NCBI RefSeq assembly: GCF_004343305.1
Contig: NZ_SMAF01000025.1
Location: 1-46,195 of the forward strand
Origin: Pseudofulvimonas gallinarii
GTDB lineage: Bacteria; Pseudomonadota; Gammaproteobacteria; Xanthomonadales; UBA2363
Reading direction: 5' to 3'
Length of the DNA: 46,195 nt
Below the pieces are notes generated by a model, which saw nothing but the letters and a program-made list of their open reading frames with translations, had not been told where the DNA came from and searched no databases. The position numbers and the translations under genes were made by a program. Numbering within the stretch: the first letter of the stretch is position 1; every line of letters starts with the position of its first letter. This document shows, piece by piece, positions 42,923 through 46,195 of the stretch.

Positions 42923-43141
42923 TCAACCGTAAATGCCGTGCGGCTTGATGATGCCGGTCCACATGCCCAGTGCGACCAGGCCGATCAGCAGCACCGACAG
43001 GGCGACACGGCGCGTCAGCGCCCAGGCCATGCGCTTGCCTTCGCCCTTGTCCTTCATCATGTAGTACAGCGCGGTACCGAGGTTGTAGACGATCGCGATG
43101 AAGAAGGCGATGACGATCAATCGGGTTGCGATGGGGCTCAT
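42923..43141 (-). CDS. Twin transmembrane protein (DUF2909)
   Basis: This 72-residue protein has two membrane helices (about 7-27 and 47-65) joined by a basic loop YYMMKDKGEGKRMAWALTRRVALS. The spacing and the terminal GIIKPHG motif match the DUF2909 family, which is found beside cytochrome oxidase genes. Function unknown. It is the only gene in this operon region on the opposite strand, between coxC and the SURF1 gene. ATG 43141 removes an unconserved 51-residue extension. Confidence 0.82.
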   Translation of the reverse strand: MSPIATRLIVIAFFIAIVYNLGTALYYMMKDKGEGKRMAWALTRRVALSVLLIGLVALGMWTGIIKPHGIYG

Positions 43142-43199
43142 GGTGTCGTGCCGTGTCAGTTCGCGCGAAGTATAGCCACGCCTGTCTGGCTGCCCGCTG

Positions 43200-43925
43200 A
43201 TGGCCCTGTTCCGACGCCCCTCGCTGCTGGCCTGCGCCCTGCTCGCCGCCGGCCTGGTCGTTTTCATCAGCGCCGGGCGCTGGCAGTACGGCAAGGCGGT
43301 GCAGAAGGAAGCCGAGCGCGATGCCTGGCAGGTGTCGCTGGCACTGGCGGCGCGGCCGGCCCAGGCCGGAGACTGGAACCGTTTGTCCGGTTATGACCGG
43401 GTGGTCGTGCGCGGCGAATGGCTGCCGCAGCGCTATCTGCTCGACAACCAGATCCGGGAGTCCCGGTCCGGCGTCGAGGTGTACGCGCCGCTCCGCGTTG
43501 AAGGCGGTCCCGCGCTGGTGGTATCGCTGGGCTGGCTGCCTTACAGCGGCGCCCGACGCGAGCCGCCGGCACTGGCGGAGCTGCCGACGGCCAAGGTCGA
43601 ACTGACCGGCATGCTCACGCCGCCGACGGCGCATGGACTGCGCCTGGGACGCGCCTGGTCGGACGCCGACGGCTATCCCAAGCTGATGCCGTACTTCGCG
43701 CTCGACGAGATCGCCGCTGACGCCGGCGTGGCGCTGGACACGCGTGTGTTGCGCGCGCAGCCGGCGGAAGGTTCTCCGCTGCAGCAGACGTGGCACCCGG
43801 TGATGTCGATGCCGCCAGAGCGGCACCGCGCCTATGCCTGGCAATGGTGGTCGCTGGCGATCGCCATCGTCGTCGTCTTCCTGATCGTGCATCGACGTGC
43901 ACGTCCGAGTCCGAGAACGCCATGA
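43200..43925 (+). CDS. SURF1 family cytochrome oxidase biogenesis protein
   Basis: This 241-residue protein has two membrane helices at the ends (about residues 8-24 and 214-232) and a periplasmic domain between them. It contains GRWQYGKAVQKEAERDAW, YDRVVVRGEWLPQRYLLDNQ and VSLGWLP, then HRAYAWQWWSLAIAIVVVFLIVH at the C-terminus. SURF1 proteins help insert heme a into the oxidase. ATG 43200 directly follows a TGA-like context and lies 58 bases after the start of the divergent DUF2909 gene. It overlaps the next gene by ATGA. Confidence 0.9.
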   Translation: MALFRRPSLLACALLAAGLVVFISAGRWQYGKAVQKEAERDAWQVSLALAARPAQAGDWNRLSGYDRVVVRGEWLPQRYLLDNQIRESRSGVEVYAPLRVEGGPALVVSLGWLPYSGARREPPALAELPTAKVELTGMLTPPTAHGLRLGRAWSDADGYPKLMPYFALDEIAADAGVALDTRVLRAQPAEGSPLQQTWHPVMSMPPERHRAYAWQWWSLAIAIVVVFLIVHRRARPSPRTP

Positions 43926-44470
43926 ATCGCAAACGAATCAGTCGCGGCACCATGATCGGCGTGGCGGTGCTGTTCCTGACGCCGTTCATCGTCGCCCTGG
44001 TGCTCAACCGCCTCGGCTGGCATCCCACCGCTACCCGCAATAACGGCGTGCTGGTCCAGCCGCCGGAAGCGCTGGGTGAGCTGGAACTGCGCACGCGCAG
44101 CGGCACCGGCATCGCGGTGGTGAATCCCGATCATCGCTTCACGCTGGTCGTCCGCCTGCCGGCGGTCTGCGACGACGCCTGCATGCAGCGGCTGGATGAA
44201 CTCTACCGCGTCCGCTACAGCCTGCACCGGCATGCGCCTCGGCTGGCCATCGCGCTGGTCGCGCCGGCGGTAATGCCCGACCTGCCCGAAGCCCTGAACG
44301 TGCTCGACGAAGGCAGCGTCGACCGCCTGCATGAAGCGTCGCCGCGCTTCGCCACGCAGGCGGACTGGAGCGGCCTGCTGGTCGACGACAAGGGTTTCCT
44401 GATGCTCGAATTCCCGCCGGACCTGGAAGCGCGGCTGATGCGCCGCGACCTCGGCCGGCTGATCAAGTAA
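43922..44470 (+). CDS. Membrane-anchored protein of cox operon (assembly-associated)
   Basis: This 182-residue protein has one N-terminal helix (about residues 10-30) and a soluble domain with FTLVVRLPAVCDDACMQRLDELYRVRY and SGLLVDDKGFLMLEFPPDL. The CDDAC pair and the overall order recall a degenerate Sco/thioredoxin-like fold. Homologues sit between SURF1 and ctaA in related operons. A copper or redox role in oxidase assembly is plausible but unproven. It overlaps SURF1 by 4 bases. Confidence 0.75.
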   Translation: MNRKRISRGTMIGVAVLFLTPFIVALVLNRLGWHPTATRNNGVLVQPPEALGELELRTRSGTGIAVVNPDHRFTLVVRLPAVCDDACMQRLDELYRVRYSLHRHAPRLAIALVAPAVMPDLPEALNVLDEGSVDRLHEASPRFATQADWSGLLVDDKGFLMLEFPPDLEARLMRRDLGRLIK

Positions 44471-44489
44471 CGCGGCCGGAGCCGATGCC

Positions 44490-45632
44490 ATGACCGATTC
44501 CCTGTTCCGCAATGTCGCACGCGTCGCCGTCGCCCTGGTTTTCGTGGTCATCGTGCTGGGCGCCTTCGTGCGTTTGTCCGATGCCGGCCTGGGTTGCCCC
44601 GACTGGCCGACCTGCTACGGCAAGGCGACCTGGCCGCGCCACGAGCACGATGTCGCGCGCGCCAACGAAGCGTTCCCGGAGCGCCCGGTCGAAACCCACA
44701 AGGCCTGGCGCGAACAGGTGCACCGCCACTTCGCCGCCACGCTGGGCGCGCTGGTGCTCATGCTCGCACTGCGCGCCAACTGGCGCGTACCGGTGCGCCG
44801 CTACGGCATCATCGCCGCGGCGGCGGCCGCCGCGGCCGGGACCTTCCTCTACATCGCCGGCCAGCATGCGGTTTCAGTCGTCGCCTCGGTGGTCGCCCTG
44901 GGCGTGCCGCTCGCGCTGGCCGTGTACAGCAGTGGGCGCCAGGGTGCGCCTGCCTGGTCGCGCTTCACCGCGGTACTGCTGGCGCTGATCCTGTTCCAGG
45001 CCATGCTCGGCATGTGGACCGTGACCTGGAAACTCAAGCCGATCGTCGTCATGGGCCATCTGCTCGGCGGCCTTTCGGTGCTGGCGATGCTGGTCTGGGC
45101 AAGCGAGCGCAGCCGCCTGGCGCCGAAGGTGTATCCCGGCGCGAGCTGGTTGCGGCCGTGGGTCTGGCTGGGCCTGGCCGTGCTGACGATCCAGATCGCG
45201 CTGGGCGGCTGGACCAGCGCCAACTACGCGGCGCTGTCCTGTGGGCTGGATTTCCCGCAATGCCTGGGTCAGTGGTGGCCGGCCACCGACTTCCGCGAGG
45301 CCTTCGTGCTCTGGCGCGGCATCGGTGTCGACTACGAGGGCGGCATCCTGGATGCGCCGGCGCGCACGGCGATCCAGCTCAGCCACCGCATCGGCGCGAT
45401 GGTCACGGTGGCGGCGGTGCTGATTGTGGTGGCGGCACTGTTCCGCGTGCGCGGCATGCGTGGGCCGGCGCTGGTGCTGGCCGCGCTGCTGGTGGTGCAG
45501 GTCGCGCTGGGCATCGGCAACGTCTGGCTCGGTCTGCCCCTGCCGGTGGCGACCGCGCACAACGGCGTGGCGGCGCTGCTGGTCGCCCAGTTCGTGCTGA
45601 TCCTGTCGCGCCTGACCCCGCGCCGGGATTGA
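44490..45632 (+). CDS. ctaA: Heme A synthase CtaA/Cox15
   Basis: This 380-residue enzyme oxidises heme O to heme A for the oxidase. It has eight membrane helices in two similar halves. The opening VVIVLGAFVRLSDAGLGCPDWPTCYGK is diagnostic. His ligands lie in HKAWREQVHRHFAATLGA, VVMGHLLGGLSVLAML, SHRIGAMVTVAAVLIV and AHNGVAALLVAQFV. The ctaB (heme O synthase) gene that usually follows is not in the remaining 560 bases. Confidence 0.95.
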   Translation: MTDSLFRNVARVAVALVFVVIVLGAFVRLSDAGLGCPDWPTCYGKATWPRHEHDVARANEAFPERPVETHKAWREQVHRHFAATLGALVLMLALRANWRVPVRRYGIIAAAAAAAAGTFLYIAGQHAVSVVASVVALGVPLALAVYSSGRQGAPAWSRFTAVLLALILFQAMLGMWTVTWKLKPIVVMGHLLGGLSVLAMLVWASERSRLAPKVYPGASWLRPWVWLGLAVLTIQIALGGWTSANYAALSCGLDFPQCLGQWWPATDFREAFVLWRGIGVDYEGGILDAPARTAIQLSHRIGAMVTVAAVLIVVAALFRVRGMRGPALVLAALLVVQVALGIGNVWLGLPLPVATAHNGVAALLVAQFVLILSRLTPRRD

Positions 45633-46050
45633 TTGTCGGGCAGGATCGGTCACGTCCACGATCTCGTGGTAGTACGCGATCCATTCGTGCCGCCTTCACG
45701 GCTGGCACGAGCCTACGAGGTAGCAGACCCTGTCCTCGGGCGTCTCAAAGTTGGACCTGGTGTGGCCATTTTCGACAGTCCGAACGATACGGGCATCATG
45801 CGGGAAAGCTCGATGACCACCCTTGTAGACGACACAAGACGCCCACTTTCCGTGCAGTCAGTTTTCCATCAGCCTGGTCCCAAGTCGAACGGCTGGTGGC
45901 GCAGCATCGCGGGCGATGGTTGAGCATTGAGAGACCGATTTCAATGGTTCCGGCGAATCGATACGGACCATAGGACCTGGTGCGTCGCCAAGTGGACATC
46001 CGATACCTTCGCGGGTACGGCGGCACGACCCAAGCAATCGGAAATCGATC
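45633..46050. other. Interval after ctaA with no firm gene
   Basis: This stretch has lower GC than its neighbours. A 96-codon frame from TTG 45633 to 45923 (VHDLVVVRDPFVPPSRLARAYE...) is possible but has no ribosome site or recognised family. An imperfect hairpin (GTGCCGCC with GGCTGGCAC, near 45689-45710) could end the cox transcript. Decay next to the insertion sequence is plausible. Confidence 0.45.
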
Positions 46051-46104
46051 ATGACATGGTTGCGCGTTGCCTTGATGGCCCTGCTGCTGAGCGCCGCGCT
46101 CTAG
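46051..46104 (+). pseudogene. Signal-peptide fragment of a gene cut by an insertion sequence
   Basis: ATG 46051 begins MTWLRVALMALLLSAAL, a signal-peptide-like segment with GGAAATCGATC upstream. It then meets a TAG whose last two bases are the first bases of the insertion sequence terminus at 46103. The likely reading is an exported protein whose gene was interrupted inside its signal-peptide region. The rest would lie beyond the element, outside the window. Confidence 0.45.
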
Positions 46105-46195
46105 CAGCCTGTTGAAATTCGGTCAGACGAAGCCCGCGAGTTCTGCGGTTCTGGTGTTTTCGTGGCAATCAGCCGCCGATCAATCGCTTTTCCAG
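46103..46195 (-). mobile_element. Insertion sequence end, truncated by window edge
   Basis: The terminus reads AGCAGCCTGTTG on the plus strand, identical to the left-edge terminus read on the minus strand. The following bases (AAATTCGGTC) differ from those behind the left terminus, as expected for the opposite end of the same element. With the transposase on the minus strand this is the 3' side of the element. I could not tell which, if any, of the short frames here belongs to the transposase. Confidence 0.62.

Overview
The window is a high-GC bacterial chromosome segment with short intergenic gaps in operons and ATGA stop/start overlaps. The gene set (rsmG-parA-parB, gspB and exeA of a type II secretion system, PutA without an N-terminal ribbon-helix-helix, an aa3-type cytochrome oxidase operon) and the protein style (GxWYxP/WYTY secreted domains, C-terminal FADGFE-like tails, ATTCCCGC/GCGGGAAT palindromes) fit Gammaproteobacteria of the order Lysobacterales (Xanthomonadales), probably Rhodanobacteraceae or Lysobacteraceae. 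The taxonomy is inference.

Layout. 1-176 is the end of an insertion sequence with a transposase start. 225-1681 (-) holds xthA and a UPF0149 gene. 1791-4898 (+) holds a gamma carbonic anhydrase-like gene and a DUF2157/DUF4401/GDYXXLXY membrane trio. 5072-7958 (-) holds lepB, hemB, aroE and a Cys-cluster gene. 8164-11575 (+) holds a band-7 protein, rsmG, parA, parB and a cupredoxin. 11647-15413 (-) holds exported proteins and an Mpo1-like membrane protein. 15835-16458 is a nested 283-bp tandem repeat with five REP-like palindromes. 16504-17397 (-) is purC. 17459-20466 (+) holds a cytochrome c lipoprotein, a DjlA-like co-chaperone, rpe and a sialidase-fold secreted protein. 21214-24356 (-) holds exeA, gspB and a rhomboid protease. 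24667-26126 holds a deacetylase and a methyltransferase that converge and overlap. 27251-29241 is a secreted-protein gene split by an ISL3-family element. 29712-32858 (-) is putA. 33189-35464 (+) holds panE and a BaiN-like flavoprotein. 35844-38051 (+) holds a murein peptidase-like protein preceded by a Pho-box-like repeat, a BolA protein and a small lipoprotein. 38685-45632 (+) is the cytochrome oxidase operon: coxB, coxA, a small membrane protein, ctaG, coxC, then SURF1, an assembly-associated protein and ctaA, with one small gene on the opposite strand. 46103-46195 is another insertion-sequence end.

Most of the window is housekeeping: DNA repair, chromosome partition, tetrapyrrole, shikimate and purine synthesis, proline catabolism and respiration. 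The less ordinary parts are these. The ISL3 insertion has an exact 8-bp target duplication, so the parent gene can be rebuilt to a stop codon, and its transposase is split at an A7 run. The two window edges carry the same 12-bp insertion-sequence terminus. The Pho-box-like repeat, the cox promoter with a long leader, the nested REP array, and a possible C-terminal tail shared by two secreted proteins also deserve a second look. I did not find a complete new defence or biosynthetic system.
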